This document shows, piece by piece, positions 32,257 to 41,384 of a stretch of DNA of 64,000 bases. Positions within the stretch are counted from its first letter, which is position 1. Each line of letters begins with the position of its first letter. Both the position numbers and the translations under genes were made by a program. The notes below the pieces were generated by a model. That model searched no databases, had not been told where the DNA came from, and saw nothing but the letters and a program-made list of their open reading frames with translations. The stretch covers positions 21,594-85,593 of the forward strand of contig CAMHUU010000008.1 of assembly GCA_946188395.1 (NCBI GenBank). Direction: 5' to 3'. The stretch comes from an uncultured Prevotellaceae bacterium (GTDB taxonomy: Bacteria; Bacteroidota; Bacteroidia; Bacteroidales; Bacteroidaceae).

Positions 32257-33693
32257 TCAATCTCCAATTAGCGTCTGCAAATGATAATAGGTAGTCCAAT
32301 ACTTTTCGAGCGCCGACAGATACTGGTTGTATGCCTCGTCGCGCCGGTTCTGTGCCAGTGTGTAGGTGTTCATGTCGCAGAGGCCATTGGCATAGTTCTC
32401 TGCGTTTAGTTCAAACACCTCGTCGGCCATAGTGACGGCCTGAGTGGTCTGTTCTAACAACTGACGATAGACATTGATATTGTGCAGGGTTGTAGTGACA
32501 TCCTCACTCAGTCTGCGTTCAGCCTCATCGAGCGCGCTCTCCTCACGCTCTACCCAAGCTTGGGCGGCAGCATGACGGTTCTTGGCTGCACCATGGTCCA
32601 TGAGCGGTACACTGACCGTGACGGCTCCGAGGGCGTAGAGCCGCTGGTCGCGATAGGCTCGGCCAAGGACGGGATCGACCTGCTGCATACCCACATTGAC
32701 ATCGAGCGACACATTGACACCCTTCTCCTTCCGGGCCTTCTGTTCCTGATGGCGCGACTCAGTAACCGTAGCTATCTGGTGCTGATAGGCGGGACTGTTT
32801 GCCAAGGCGAGGTCGATGGCCTCAGCGACAGTCAGCGTGATGGGCTTGGGCTCTTGCGGGAACTGCAGGTGCATGGCTCCCAGACCGTCGCCATCGAGTC
32901 GAAGGTAGGATGCCAGTCGAGTGCGGGCCTCTGCTTCTGCCGTTAGGGCCATGGCCAGTGCATTGGCTGCATTGATGCGTTGCAGCTCCAGTGAGCGCAG
33001 TTCGGCCATCGTTACCATGAGGATGGAGGCCTTTTCGCGGGCAATGGCATAGAGGGTGTCGGCAGTTTGCAGGTTACGCTGAAACATGTCGGCCTGACTT
33101 TTAGCGCAGACCAAGCGGAAGAAGCGACGCGTCACCTCCTCGGCAATGCTGTTCAAGTCGTACTGGTGCTGCTGGCGGGCGGCCTTGATGCGCTGGTCTT
33201 CGACGGCTTTCTCCCAGCGGTAGGGATTGTAGCCCAGAAGTGTCTGCCGGTAGCCTACCAGAAGAGGGGCAGCCATGAACTGGCGGACCTCTGCCGCCTG
33301 TGAACTGAAGTATTCGCTCCAGATGGCCTGTGTGCCGACATAGGCCTCGCCACCCAGCCCGAGCATCTTCTGCGAGAGTGTGAGACTGGCAGCAGCCGAC
33401 AAATTGTCGTAGTTGCGCAGATAGACATAGTCGCGCGACAGGTCGCTGACAAGTCTGTAATAGTTCGGAGCCACCCTGAGGTTGAGTTGCGGTTTACGCA
33501 GTGCCAGGAACTCATCGTAATGCAAGGTGTGGGAGTCGTACTCGTGACGACTCTGGAAGGCCATCATCGTACTGTCTTGGGCATGACGGATGGCCTGATC
33601 AAGACTGAGCGTCTCCTGCCCCCAACTGCTCAGGGGTAGCACGCTGAATAATGCCGGGCCTATCAGGAGGCGTATATTGATTCTGTCCTTCAT
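32257..33693 (-). CDS. TolC-family outer-membrane channel protein
   Basis: A 478-residue TolC-like protein with a signal peptide (residues 1-25, ending at SSWGQ) and two repeated structural halves (LSLDQAIRHAQDSTMM near 28 and LTVAEAIDLALANSPAYQHQ near 283), each with long helices. Such trimers form the tunnel across the outer membrane for type I and tripartite efflux systems. It sits 6 bases from the upstream ABC gene. Confidence 0.92.
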   Translation of the reverse strand: MKDRINIRLLIGPALFSVLPLSSWGQETLSLDQAIRHAQDSTMMAFQSRHEYDSHTLHYDEFLALRKPQLNLRVAPNYYRLVSDLSRDYVYLRNYDNLSAAASLTLSQKMLGLGGEAYVGTQAIWSEYFSSQAAEVRQFMAAPLLVGYRQTLLGYNPYRWEKAVEDQRIKAARQQHQYDLNSIAEEVTRRFFRLVCAKSQADMFQRNLQTADTLYAIAREKASILMVTMAELRSLELQRINAANALAMALTAEAEARTRLASYLRLDGDGLGAMHLQFPQEPKPITLTVAEAIDLALANSPAYQHQIATVTESRHQEQKARKEKGVNVSLDVNVGMQQVDPVLGRAYRDQRLYALGAVTVSVPLMDHGAAKNRHAAAQAWVEREESALDEAERRLSEDVTTTLHNINVYRQLLEQTTQAVTMADEVFELNAENYANGLCDMNTYTLAQNRRDEAYNQYLSALEKYWTTYYHLQTLIGD

Positions 33694-33699
33694 ATCCTT

Positions 33700-35793
33700 C
33701 TAATTATTTGCGTCCGGGAAATAGCCACGCGCCTTGAGTTCCTCAAAGTTGCCCTCGGCTGCTACGCGTCCCTCCTTCAACACAATGATGCGGTTACACT
33801 TCTGGATAGTGCTCAGACGGTGGGCAATGACAATTCGCGTACATTTCAATTTGGCCAGGTTCTCGATGACAATGTGCTGGCTGATGTTGTCGAGCGCCGA
33901 GGTGGCCTCGTCGAGGAAGAGCACCTTGGGCTTTCTGACCAATGCGCGGGCAATGAGTATGCGCTGACGCTGTCCGCCCGACACACCCTTGCCATCGACG
34001 GTGATGGGCGTGTCCAAGCCTAAGGGGAACTGGCGGATGTCGCCGTCGAGTGCAGCCATGCGTACTGCCTCCCAGACATCATCGTCGGTCAGCAGCGGAT
34101 CGTTGAAGATGATGTTGTCGCGGATGGTGCCTTCGACGAGCTGGCCGTCCTGCATGCAGATGCCGATGCAGTACTGGCGCAGGGTGCGCAGATTGATGTC
34201 TGCGAGATCATACTGGTCGTAGAAGATAGATCCACCCTGTGCATGCTCCAAACCGAGCATCAGTCGCATGAGTGTGCTCTTGCCACAGCCTGACGCTCCG
34301 ACAAGGGCCACATAGTCGCCGCTGTTGATGCTCAGGTTGAGTCCGTCGAAGAGCAAGGGCATATCATCGGCATAGCGGAACTTCAGGCCCCGGATGTCTA
34401 TCCGGCCCGTTATGCTCTTGACCACTTGGGTGTCCTCCTTTACTTCTAATTGGGCTGTCAAGAGCGGACGACAGAGTCGCAACTCGGGCAGCAGGCGTGC
34501 CACCAGTCTTGTGATGGTCTGCAGCTGCAGGATGGCACTGCATACCAAGCCCAGCACAGTGCAATAGGCGATATAGTCGGAGAGTGTCAGTCCATAATAC
34601 CAAGCTGCCCACATCGTGACAATCATGGGCAGGAACTTGAGGCAATAGCTGATGGCTGTCACACAGAAGCTGGCTAACGGTTGTCGACTGCTATACATTT
34701 CTGACGGAGCGTATGCCTTTGCCCACTGGTGGAAAGCACGGAACTCAGCACCGCTGGTCTTGATTTTCTGAATGCCGGAGAACAAGGCGAAAAGCGTACC
34801 GATGAGATGTGAACTGCTGTCGTTCACGCTGATCTGCAGTCTGCGAGTATAGTAGTTCTCAAGTATAATGGCCACTATCTGCAGCGCGATGACACTGACG
34901 CCAGTGTAGAGCAGCGTGCCGCCATAGATGAAGAACTGTACGAACATGATGACGGAGAACAGGAAGGTGAGCAGCGTCGACAGGAAACTGGCAGTCAGAC
35001 GCGAGCTGACACGCGACAGCGACAGCAGGCGGTTGGAGAGGTCGCCCGGCGTAATCTTCTTGACAAAAGTGGCTGGCAATAGCAGCAGTCGCGACATGAG
35101 CACCGTCTGCAGCGTGTATTCCACTTTGTCCTTGATGCGTACCACCACCAGGTTGCGGGCTATCTGTACCATCGTCAGACCGACACCCGCACTCACGAGC
35201 AGCGTCGCTATGGGAACAATCTGGGCGGAATCGCCAGAGGGAATGACTTCCGAGAAAATCAACTTGGTCACATAGGGTGTGAACATTGTCAGCAGGATGA
35301 CACCCACACAGGCTATCAGGGCGTAGATGAAGTCATACTTGCAAAGACTGTTCATCGCATAGCGCAGGAGTTCCTTGACAGTCAGTTTATCTTCTGTGAG
35401 TGGCAGGCAGGCTATGATGGCTTCCTTCTTCAGCAGGTCGGCACTTTTACTCGCCGACATCTGCCTGCCTGTCTTTGGGTGGGTGAATGTATAGTCCGTG
35501 AAGCCGGGCACAAGGATGACAGGAGTATTGTCGTCAGCCAGGAACCCAAGGATATAGCCCGTACAGCGAGCCCACCATCCGTCGGAAAGTTCTATTTCGC
35601 GGAAGAAGATGTTATACTGCTCCAGCAACGTCTCTATCTGCTCGAAGTCTGAGGGCGTTTCCTGAGCCGACTGCATCTGCTTCCACAGCTTTCTGTCTAA
35701 CAGCGAGCGCAGGAGGTCCATCGTCTGGCTCATTGCCTTACGGTCGCCGTCCATGCGCTGGGCTAACTGCTGGAGGAATATGCTCGTTTTCAT
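33700..35793 (-). CDS. NHLM-type peptide exporter, ABC half-transporter with N-terminal regulatory-like domain
   Basis: A 697-residue ABC half-transporter. Residues about 1-140 form a soluble domain (DGWWARCTGYILGFLADDN, VILVPGFTDYTFTHP) that matches the N-terminal domain of the NHLM bacteriocin-system ATP-binding protein family. Residues about 150-430 hold six membrane helices. The ATPase has Walker A GASGCGKSTLMRL, signature VSGGQRQR, Walker B KVLFLDEATSALD and H-loop IAHRLST, all intact. No peptidase domain is present. With the neighbouring half-transporter it probably makes a heterodimer. Confidence 0.87.
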   Translation of the reverse strand: MKTSIFLQQLAQRMDGDRKAMSQTMDLLRSLLDRKLWKQMQSAQETPSDFEQIETLLEQYNIFFREIELSDGWWARCTGYILGFLADDNTPVILVPGFTDYTFTHPKTGRQMSASKSADLLKKEAIIACLPLTEDKLTVKELLRYAMNSLCKYDFIYALIACVGVILLTMFTPYVTKLIFSEVIPSGDSAQIVPIATLLVSAGVGLTMVQIARNLVVVRIKDKVEYTLQTVLMSRLLLLPATFVKKITPGDLSNRLLSLSRVSSRLTASFLSTLLTFLFSVIMFVQFFIYGGTLLYTGVSVIALQIVAIILENYYTRRLQISVNDSSSHLIGTLFALFSGIQKIKTSGAEFRAFHQWAKAYAPSEMYSSRQPLASFCVTAISYCLKFLPMIVTMWAAWYYGLTLSDYIAYCTVLGLVCSAILQLQTITRLVARLLPELRLCRPLLTAQLEVKEDTQVVKSITGRIDIRGLKFRYADDMPLLFDGLNLSINSGDYVALVGASGCGKSTLMRLMLGLEHAQGGSIFYDQYDLADINLRTLRQYCIGICMQDGQLVEGTIRDNIIFNDPLLTDDDVWEAVRMAALDGDIRQFPLGLDTPITVDGKGVSGGQRQRILIARALVRKPKVLFLDEATSALDNISQHIVIENLAKLKCTRIVIAHRLSTIQKCNRIIVLKEGRVAAEGNFEELKARGYFPDANN

Positions 35794-35797
35794 GGCG

Positions 35798-37552
35798 TCA
35801 GGCGTATTTTAAGAGGTTGCGATACAGACCGTCCATCTGGCTCAATTCGTCGTGGGTACCATGCTGGGTGACGCTTCCGTGTTCAACCACATAAATCTGG
35901 TCGCACTTGGCAATGGTCTCCAACCGATGGGCTATGGTGATGAGTGTGATGCCCATGCCATAGATATGGCTCATCACCTTGGATTCTGCCTCAGGGTCGA
36001 GTGCCGACGTGCCCTCGTCCATCAGCAGGATGGTGGGTTCCTTGGCCAGTGCGGTGGCGATCTCGATGCGCTGTCGCTGTCCGCCGCTGAAGTTCTTGCC
36101 GCGTTCAGCCACCTCACCTTTATAGGCTCCTGGGCGCTCCATGATTTCCTGGTGGATCTGCGCATCGCTGCAGGCCAGCACCATGGCGAAGTCTTCAATC
36201 GACTCATCCCACATCTTGACATTGTCTTCGATAGTGCCCTCGAAGAGCGTTACATCCTGATTGACCACTGAGACCGAATTGACAAACGTCATGCGGTCGA
36301 TGGCCTTGCGGGGCTTGCCGTCGAAGAGCACCTCGCCATCCCAAGGCTCATAGAGTCCTGACACCAGACTCAGCACCGTGCTCTTGCCACAACCCGAGGG
36401 ACCTACCAGTGCGATGCGCTCGCCAGCCTTGATCTTCAGCGAGAAGTGGTTCAGAATGGGTGGCTGACTGCGATCGTAGCCGAAGGTGACGTCACGCAGC
36501 TCTATCTCGCCTGTCAGTTTAGCCACGTCGGGCAGTTCGTCGTCTTTGGGCAGTTGCAGATCGGGGGCTTCATGGCCACAGTCGGTCACATCCTTGATGC
36601 GCTGGATGGATGAACTAAGCCTCAACAGCGTCTGCGTGCTGTCAATCATCCTGTTGATGTGGAAAATGCTTTCATTGACCAGTCCCTGTGAAGCGAGAAT
36701 CATACCTGGCGTCATATCGCCTTGCAGGATAAACCACGTACCCAGGCACAGAATGGCAGCATTGGTAAATTGCAGTACTACCACAGGCAGTGCGCTAAGA
36801 TAGACGGTGTTGGTGGTTGTCTTCACACGGGCATTCATGGCCTGTGCATAGCTCCTCTCCCACTGTGCAAAGAAGTAGCGCTCACCGCCCAGCGACTTGA
36901 TGGTTTCCAGATTGCTCATACCCGTCATCGTCACATTCTGCAGCCGCGCCTCAGTCACCTCGAGGTTCATGGCGATTTTCTTCTGCATCTTTGCAGTAGA
37001 ACGCATCACATAGACGAGCAGCAGGATGGAGAAGATTTGCAACAAGCCCAATTTCCAGTTGAAAAGCATCACAATGTAGCAACAGGCAATAGGCAGAATC
37101 AGGAAACTGACGGACGGCAGGGCGTAATCCATCATTCTGATGGTTTTTGCAATGGTAGAATAGCGGGCCACCAGTTCGCCGGGACTGAACTGGCTGAGGC
37201 GCGTCATCGGTAGCCGCAGTACTGTCCACAGAAAATTCGACGAGGTGGTGATGGTGAGTTTTGCCTGACTCTTACGCCGCAGAATGGACATCGATACCCA
37301 TACAGCCAGTTCGAGCACGAACAGCAGGATATAGATTGTCAGCAGCGGGGAAAACCATTCGGGGTTCTTCTGCGTGATGATGTTGTCAGTATATACATTC
37401 TGGAACAACGGCGGAAGGACGTTGGCTACGGAGTCGATGATAGCAAGCACAATGCCATTGAAGGCAAACAGGATGTTGCCCTTCAGAAAATACCTGAATG
37501 CCGACAGGGCAGACTGTTTGGTTTTATTGGCTTGCCGTTTCCCTTTCATCAC
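35798..37552 (-). CDS. NHLM-type peptide exporter, ABC half-transporter lacking the C39 peptidase domain
   Basis: A 584-residue half-transporter: membrane domain at residues about 25-300 (LPPLFQNVYTDNIITQKNPEW resembles the peptidase-type NHLM exporter) and ATPase with Walker A GPSGCGKSTVLSL, signature FSGGQRQR, Walker B ILLMDEGTSALD and H-loop IAHRLET. The roughly 140-residue C39 cysteine peptidase that begins the usual family member is missing: only about 20 residues precede the first membrane segment. Substrates would therefore not be leader-cleaved by this protein. It overlaps the HlyD-like gene by 4 bases and is 4 bases from the next gene. Confidence 0.87.
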   Translation of the reverse strand: MMKGKRQANKTKQSALSAFRYFLKGNILFAFNGIVLAIIDSVANVLPPLFQNVYTDNIITQKNPEWFSPLLTIYILLFVLELAVWVSMSILRRKSQAKLTITTSSNFLWTVLRLPMTRLSQFSPGELVARYSTIAKTIRMMDYALPSVSFLILPIACCYIVMLFNWKLGLLQIFSILLLVYVMRSTAKMQKKIAMNLEVTEARLQNVTMTGMSNLETIKSLGGERYFFAQWERSYAQAMNARVKTTTNTVYLSALPVVVLQFTNAAILCLGTWFILQGDMTPGMILASQGLVNESIFHINRMIDSTQTLLRLSSSIQRIKDVTDCGHEAPDLQLPKDDELPDVAKLTGEIELRDVTFGYDRSQPPILNHFSLKIKAGERIALVGPSGCGKSTVLSLVSGLYEPWDGEVLFDGKPRKAIDRMTFVNSVSVVNQDVTLFEGTIEDNVKMWDESIEDFAMVLACSDAQIHQEIMERPGAYKGEVAERGKNFSGGQRQRIEIATALAKEPTILLMDEGTSALDPEAESKVMSHIYGMGITLITIAHRLETIAKCDQIYVVEHGSVTQHGTHDELSQMDGLYRNLLKYA

Positions 37553-38421
37553 TCAAATTTTTGCTGGAGGTTACGGAAGCGCGAGCGCGATGCTTCGAAC
37601 AGATACTGGAACATGCTGCGCGAACGGGTCTCGGTGAGCACGGAGCAGTAGGTGCCGAACTCCATACTCACATCGTCGGGTTGGCCAAACGACCAGTCAT
37701 AGCTTGTGGGATCAGCAGGGTTGCGCTGCAGGTCGATAATCACCTCATAGACCACATTGTCACGTTCCAGCAACTGCTGAGCTAGGATGTCTGATTTCAG
37801 TATCTGACGCACCTTGGCAGCATCAGTCGGATAGCGCACCACCCGAGTGATGCGTCCGCGTACGTAGCCTATCTCGTCACGTTTCTCATCGGCTGGCCAC
37901 ACCTGTGCCTCCATGCCTACGCGCAAGTCACGCTGTGCCTCATTGTCAGCATAGGCGAGCAGCAGGGCGTGCTGTGGATGCCCATAATAGTCGTTGCCAA
38001 CCACGCTGACAATAGGTTCGAAGGCCTCGAATGGCTCATTATCGGTCTTCGTACTGACCACAAGACCGTTCATCGTACTTGTCAGGAAACTGTGACTATT
38101 GTCACCGATGGATACCAACGCCACCGTCTGTCCCACTCTTACGCTGTCGCCATTACGCACCATCATCGAGCGCACGATGCCTTTGTTGGGCAGTGAGATG
38201 TCGGTAGTACCCTCTGCGGGGAACACCACGCCCGAATAATAGGCTTTGTCGCTCACGGTGCCAAGCACTCCCCATACGATGAATGCAGCGAGCAGTAATG
38301 CTGCGGCAGCTGCCAGCAGATAGGTGGGGACGTATGTCACACGCAGATGGTCGCAAATCTGTTCTGGCGACTGTAGCGCATCTTCTATACGCTCCCCATC
38401 CAACGGTTTCTTTTTTTTCAT
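37549..38421 (-). CDS. NHLM-type HlyD-like inner-membrane adaptor
   Basis: A 290-residue protein with one membrane helix (TYLLAAAAALLLAAFIVWGVL, residues about 33-54) after a short cytoplasmic segment (DALQSPEQICDHLRV), then a periplasmic barrel-sandwich domain (DISLPNKGIVRSMMVRNGDSV). The pattern matches the secretion protein of NHLM bacteriocin systems. First gene of the five-gene operon, 55 bases from cysS. The upstream promoter is unclear: TACTTTG at 38451-38457 is one base short of the consensus. Confidence 0.85.
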   Translation of the reverse strand: MKKKKPLDGERIEDALQSPEQICDHLRVTYVPTYLLAAAAALLLAAFIVWGVLGTVSDKAYYSGVVFPAEGTTDISLPNKGIVRSMMVRNGDSVRVGQTVALVSIGDNSHSFLTSTMNGLVVSTKTDNEPFEAFEPIVSVVGNDYYGHPQHALLLAYADNEAQRDLRVGMEAQVWPADEKRDEIGYVRGRITRVVRYPTDAAKVRQILKSDILAQQLLERDNVVYEVIIDLQRNPADPTSYDWSFGQPDDVSMEFGTYCSVLTETRSRSMFQYLFEASRSRFRNLQQKFE

Positions 38422-38476
38422 TATTTTAGGTTTGTATAGTTATCTTGGTGCAAAGTACACAAGGTGTGCGGACCTG

Positions 38477-39982
38477 TTACTTGTTCAGTTTCCAGGTGAC
38501 GCCGTCCTTGGTGTCCTTGACTTCGAAGCCGGCAGCAGCGAGTTCGTCGCGGATGCGGTCGGAGGTGGCCCAGTCCTTATCGGCTTTGGCCTTGGCGCGC
38601 AGTTCGAGCACCATGTCGACAACGCGGCCGAAGGCTTCCTCGCGAGCACCTTGGCTGTTGGCTGTTAGCTGTTGGCTATTGGCTTGAAGACCGAGGATGT
38701 CGAAGGCGAAGAGGTGCATCGTCTCTGAGAGTTCCTTCAGGCAGTCGGCACAAATGGTGGCCTTGTGGTCGACAAGCTTGTTGACAACGGTGCAGGCCTC
38801 GAAGAGGAGGCTGATGACCTGCGGAGTGGCGAGATCGTCGTTCATGGCATCGTAGCAACGCTGGCGCAGGGTCTTGACGACGCGCTCGGTATCGGCATCG
38901 CATTGCGGTGAAACCTGAATGCGGGCAAGGTCGCTGATGGCGTTCATGAGCTTTTCGTAGCCACGCTCGGCAGCGACGAGGGCTTCGTTGGAGAAGTCGA
39001 CAGTGCCGCGATAGTGTGCCGAGAGCACGAAGAAACGGATGGTCATGGGCGAATAGGCCTTTTCCAGGAGCGGATGCTGTCCGGTGAAGAACTGCTCGAG
39101 GGTGATGAAGTTGTTGTACGACTTACCCATCTTCTGCCCGTTGATAGTCAGCATGTTGTTGTGCATCCAGTATTTGACGGCAGGATGACCCATCGAGGCT
39201 TGTGCCTGAGCAATCTCACACTCGTGGTGCGGGAAGACGAGGTCCATGCCGCCTCCGTGAATATCGAACTCTTCGCCGAGATACTTGCGACCCATGGCGG
39301 TGCACTCGCAGTGCCAGCCGGGGAAACCGTCGCTCCAAGGTGAGGGCCAGCGCATGATGTGTTCGGGCTGTGCCTTCTTCCACAGGGCGAAGTCGGCCTG
39401 ATTGCGTTTCTCGCCAACGCCGTCGAGGTTGTCGCGCGAGGCGTCCTTGATGTTCTCGAGCGAACGACCGGAGAGGATGCCATACTGATACTTCTTATTG
39501 TAGGCCTCGATGTCGAAATAGACAGAGCCGTTCGACTCGTAGGCGAAGCCGTTGTCGAGAATCTGCTGGACGAGCTGCTGCTGTTCGATGATGTGTCCTG
39601 TGGCGTGCGGCTCGATGGAGGGGCGCAGCACGTTGAGGGCATCCATATACTGATGGTAGCGGTTGGTGTAGTACTGGGCAATCTCCATGGGTTCCAGCTG
39701 CTCGAGGCGGGCCTTCTTGGCAATCTTGTCCTCGCCCTCGTCGGCATCGTGCTCGAGATGGCCCACGTCGGTGATGTTGCGCACATAGCGCACCTTATAA
39801 CCGAGGTGCTTCAGATAGCGGAACACCAAGTCGAAGGTAATGGCGGGACGGGCATGTCCCAGATGGGGGTCGCCGTAGACAGTAGGACCACAAACATACA
39901 TGCCCACATTGGGGGCGTGCAACGGCTCGAAACGCTCCTTCTGGCGCGTCAGCGTATTATAAATTACCAGCTTTGATTCCAT
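38477..39982 (-). CDS. cysS: Cysteinyl-tRNA synthetase
   Basis: CysS charges tRNA-Cys. The 501-residue protein starts [18 protein letters not shown]; the frame is open upstream to 40231 but ATG 39982 is the conserved start. Zinc and active-site motifs are [15 protein letters not shown] (HIGH-like) near 30, [10 protein letters not shown] near 230 and KMGKSYNN (KMSKS-like) near 268. A 7-base repeat at 38651-38685 adds [12 protein letters not shown] between the anticodon-binding helices and the C-terminal domain, a variable linker in the family. It has its own promoter at 40003-40010. Confidence 0.96.
   Translation of the reverse strand: MESKLVIYNTLTRQKERFEPLHAPNVGMYVCGPTVYGDPHLGHARPAITFDLVFRYLKHLGYKVRYVRNITDVGHLEHDADEGEDKIAKKARLEQLEPMEIAQYYTNRYHQYMDALNVLRPSIEPHATGHIIEQQQLVQQILDNGFAYESNGSVYFDIEAYNKKYQYGILSGRSLENIKDASRDNLDGVGEKRNQADFALWKKAQPEHIMRWPSPWSDGFPGWHCECTAMGRKYLGEEFDIHGGGMDLVFPHHECEIAQAQASMGHPAVKYWMHNNMLTINGQKMGKSYNNFITLEQFFTGQHPLLEKAYSPMTIRFFVLSAHYRGTVDFSNEALVAAERGYEKLMNAISDLARIQVSPQCDADTERVVKTLRQRCYDAMNDDLATPQVISLLFEACTVVNKLVDHKATICADCLKELSETMHLFAFDILGLQANSQQLTANSQGAREEAFGRVVDMVLELRAKAKADKDWATSDRIRDELAAAGFEVKDTKDGVTWKLNK
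38651..38685. repeat. 7-base repeat inside cysS
   Basis: Five TTGGCTG-type heptads (TTGGCTG, TTGGCTG, TTAGCTG, TTGGCTA, TTGGCTT) in frame in an essential gene. Confidence 0.85.
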
Positions 39983-40002
39983 AATTTTTGTAATTTTGGG
40001 TG

Positions 40003-40010
40003 CAAAGATA
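40003..40010 (-). promoter_or_regulatory. -7 box for cysS
   Basis: TATCTTTG on the minus strand, 20 bases upstream of the ATG. The 7-base repeat 40020-40047 takes the place of the spacer and -33 region. Confidence 0.7.
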
Positions 40011-40019
40011 ATAAAAAAA

Positions 40020-40047
40020 TGAGAAATGAGAAATGAGAAATGAGAAA
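40020..40047. repeat. 7-base repeat between divergent promoters
   Basis: Four identical TGAGAAA heptads, exactly the unit seen at 22452-22479, between the cysS box (40003-40010, minus) and the box at 40055-40062 (plus). Confidence 0.9.
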
Positions 40048-40054
40048 TTTTTCG

Positions 40055-40062
40055 TACCTTTG
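40055..40062 (+). promoter_or_regulatory. -7 box for the 40083 lipoprotein gene
   Basis: TACCTTTG on the plus strand, 20 bases before the ATG at 40083. Confidence 0.7.
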
Positions 40063-40082
40063 CGCAAAATAATAGCGTGATG

Positions 40083-41306
40083 ATGAAAACGATGAAATCC
40101 TTATTCCCGATGCTTTTGCTGGCAGCAGGACTATTGATATGGTCTGGTTGCAGCAAGGATGACGACAAGACGGAAGGTCCGGCAGACGTGATACCCGCCA
40201 GTCCCATGACGGAAGCTGCCAGCAGTTTCAACGAACAGATGGCCGGGCTGAACTTTCAGGAGTTGGCGCCGCTGGCTGAAGTGGTTCCTGCCACAACGCG
40301 TGCCGACGACAACAGCTTCCGCAGCGAGTTCGAGACGAAATTGTCGGCGCTGCTGTCGTTGCTGCAAGACGAACAGACTGGCAGACGTTCTGCACAAATG
40401 GGCCACCGGTTCTCGTTCCATTCGTTTAACAATGCCTTACAGCTGGCATGGGACCTGTCGGTCATCCTGGGCGACGAGGGCGAAAGCAGTTCCTCGTGGT
40501 TCGGCCTGAACTCCACGAAGCAGGGAGAGGTGAACTATACGGCCAAGAACGGCAGCCAGTATCTGGTCAAGGGCATCGTCGACAAGGAGACCACAGTTCA
40601 GTTCAGGGGTCTGAAGACGAAGGTGGTTGTCAAGAAAGCCGGTGAATTCTATATCTACAAGGATGGCGAAGAGGTGCTGAAGATACTGTCGGGTTCGGAA
40701 AACAACCGTCCTGTGTGGCTCCCCATACTCATTCAGGACAATTTCTTTACCGGTCAGATGTACTATCGCGACTACGAGATCAACCTGACGTACGACAAGC
40801 ACAGCGCACACCAACGGACGTTAGACCTCATTTACGGCAAGAGCGGCGAAGAAGTGCCGTTGCTGACGATGAGTGCCCAGTTGGAAGACGATGCCGACGT
40901 TTGGAAAATCCTGAAGCACGACGTCAACGTACATGCCGACTTCACCGTAACGGCCATGGGGGTGCTGACCTTTGTGGGTACGTCGAAAAACGTGAACTAT
41001 CTGGTGGTCGACGGTGTGCGCCTGTCGCGCTGCATGAAGGAAGGAACCACCGAACAGGAATGTAAGGAACTGGTGGAGCGGTTCAACGAGAACCTCACAC
41101 TGGACCTGCTACTGTCAGACGTCTCGATGGGTTGGCTCTATATGGGTGTACAGCAGGATGCCAGCACCAACCGATACTACCCCACCGTCATGATACACAC
41201 GACCATCTTGGGCGAAGAGGACTACCCCGTTACGATGCTGCTGCAGATGATGGGTGTGGACATTCCCGACATACTCTTGACAGCAGCGCAGATTAACGGA
41301 GAATAA
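40083..41306 (+). CDS. Lipoprotein of unknown function
   Basis: About 407 residues with a lipoprotein signal ([18 protein letters not shown]). Starts at 40080, 40083 or 40092 are all possible (run of ATG codons); I use 40083. The mature protein is acidic and beta-rich without a motif I recognise; segments such as [26 protein letters not shown] and [20 protein letters not shown] look like extended strands. It stands alone between cysS and a CoA-transferase, with its own promoter. Confidence 0.75.
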   Translation: MKTMKSLFPMLLLAAGLLIWSGCSKDDDKTEGPADVIPASPMTEAASSFNEQMAGLNFQELAPLAEVVPATTRADDNSFRSEFETKLSALLSLLQDEQTGRRSAQMGHRFSFHSFNNALQLAWDLSVILGDEGESSSSWFGLNSTKQGEVNYTAKNGSQYLVKGIVDKETTVQFRGLKTKVVVKKAGEFYIYKDGEEVLKILSGSENNRPVWLPILIQDNFFTGQMYYRDYEINLTYDKHSAHQRTLDLIYGKSGEEVPLLTMSAQLEDDADVWKILKHDVNVHADFTVTAMGVLTFVGTSKNVNYLVVDGVRLSRCMKEGTTEQECKELVERFNENLTLDLLLSDVSMGWLYMGVQQDASTNRYYPTVMIHTTILGEEDYPVTMLLQMMGVDIPDILLTAAQINGE

Positions 41307-41347
41307 AGAAAAATAAGTTTTCTTTTGGCATTTCCTTTGTTTTTCCG

Positions 41348-41355
41348 TACCTTTG
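41348..41355 (+). promoter_or_regulatory. -7 box for the CoA-transferase and queH
   Basis: TACCTTTG with TTTTG at 41322-41326 as -33 element; 29 bases from box to ATG at 41385. Confidence 0.75.
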
Positions 41356-41384
41356 CAGGCAAATTATAAAATTATTGCAATAAT

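Noticed and set aside
31402..38421. Ordinary RND multidrug efflux pump
   Set aside because: There is no RND inner-membrane protein; both pump genes are ABC half-transporters with intact Walker motifs.
39983..40231. N-terminal extension of CysS and of several other genes (hemolysin III, EF-Ts, CbiG-CbiF, LpxH-like)
   Set aside because: The extensions cross promoters or repeats or lie inside neighbouring genes, and the conserved family N termini begin at the later ATG.
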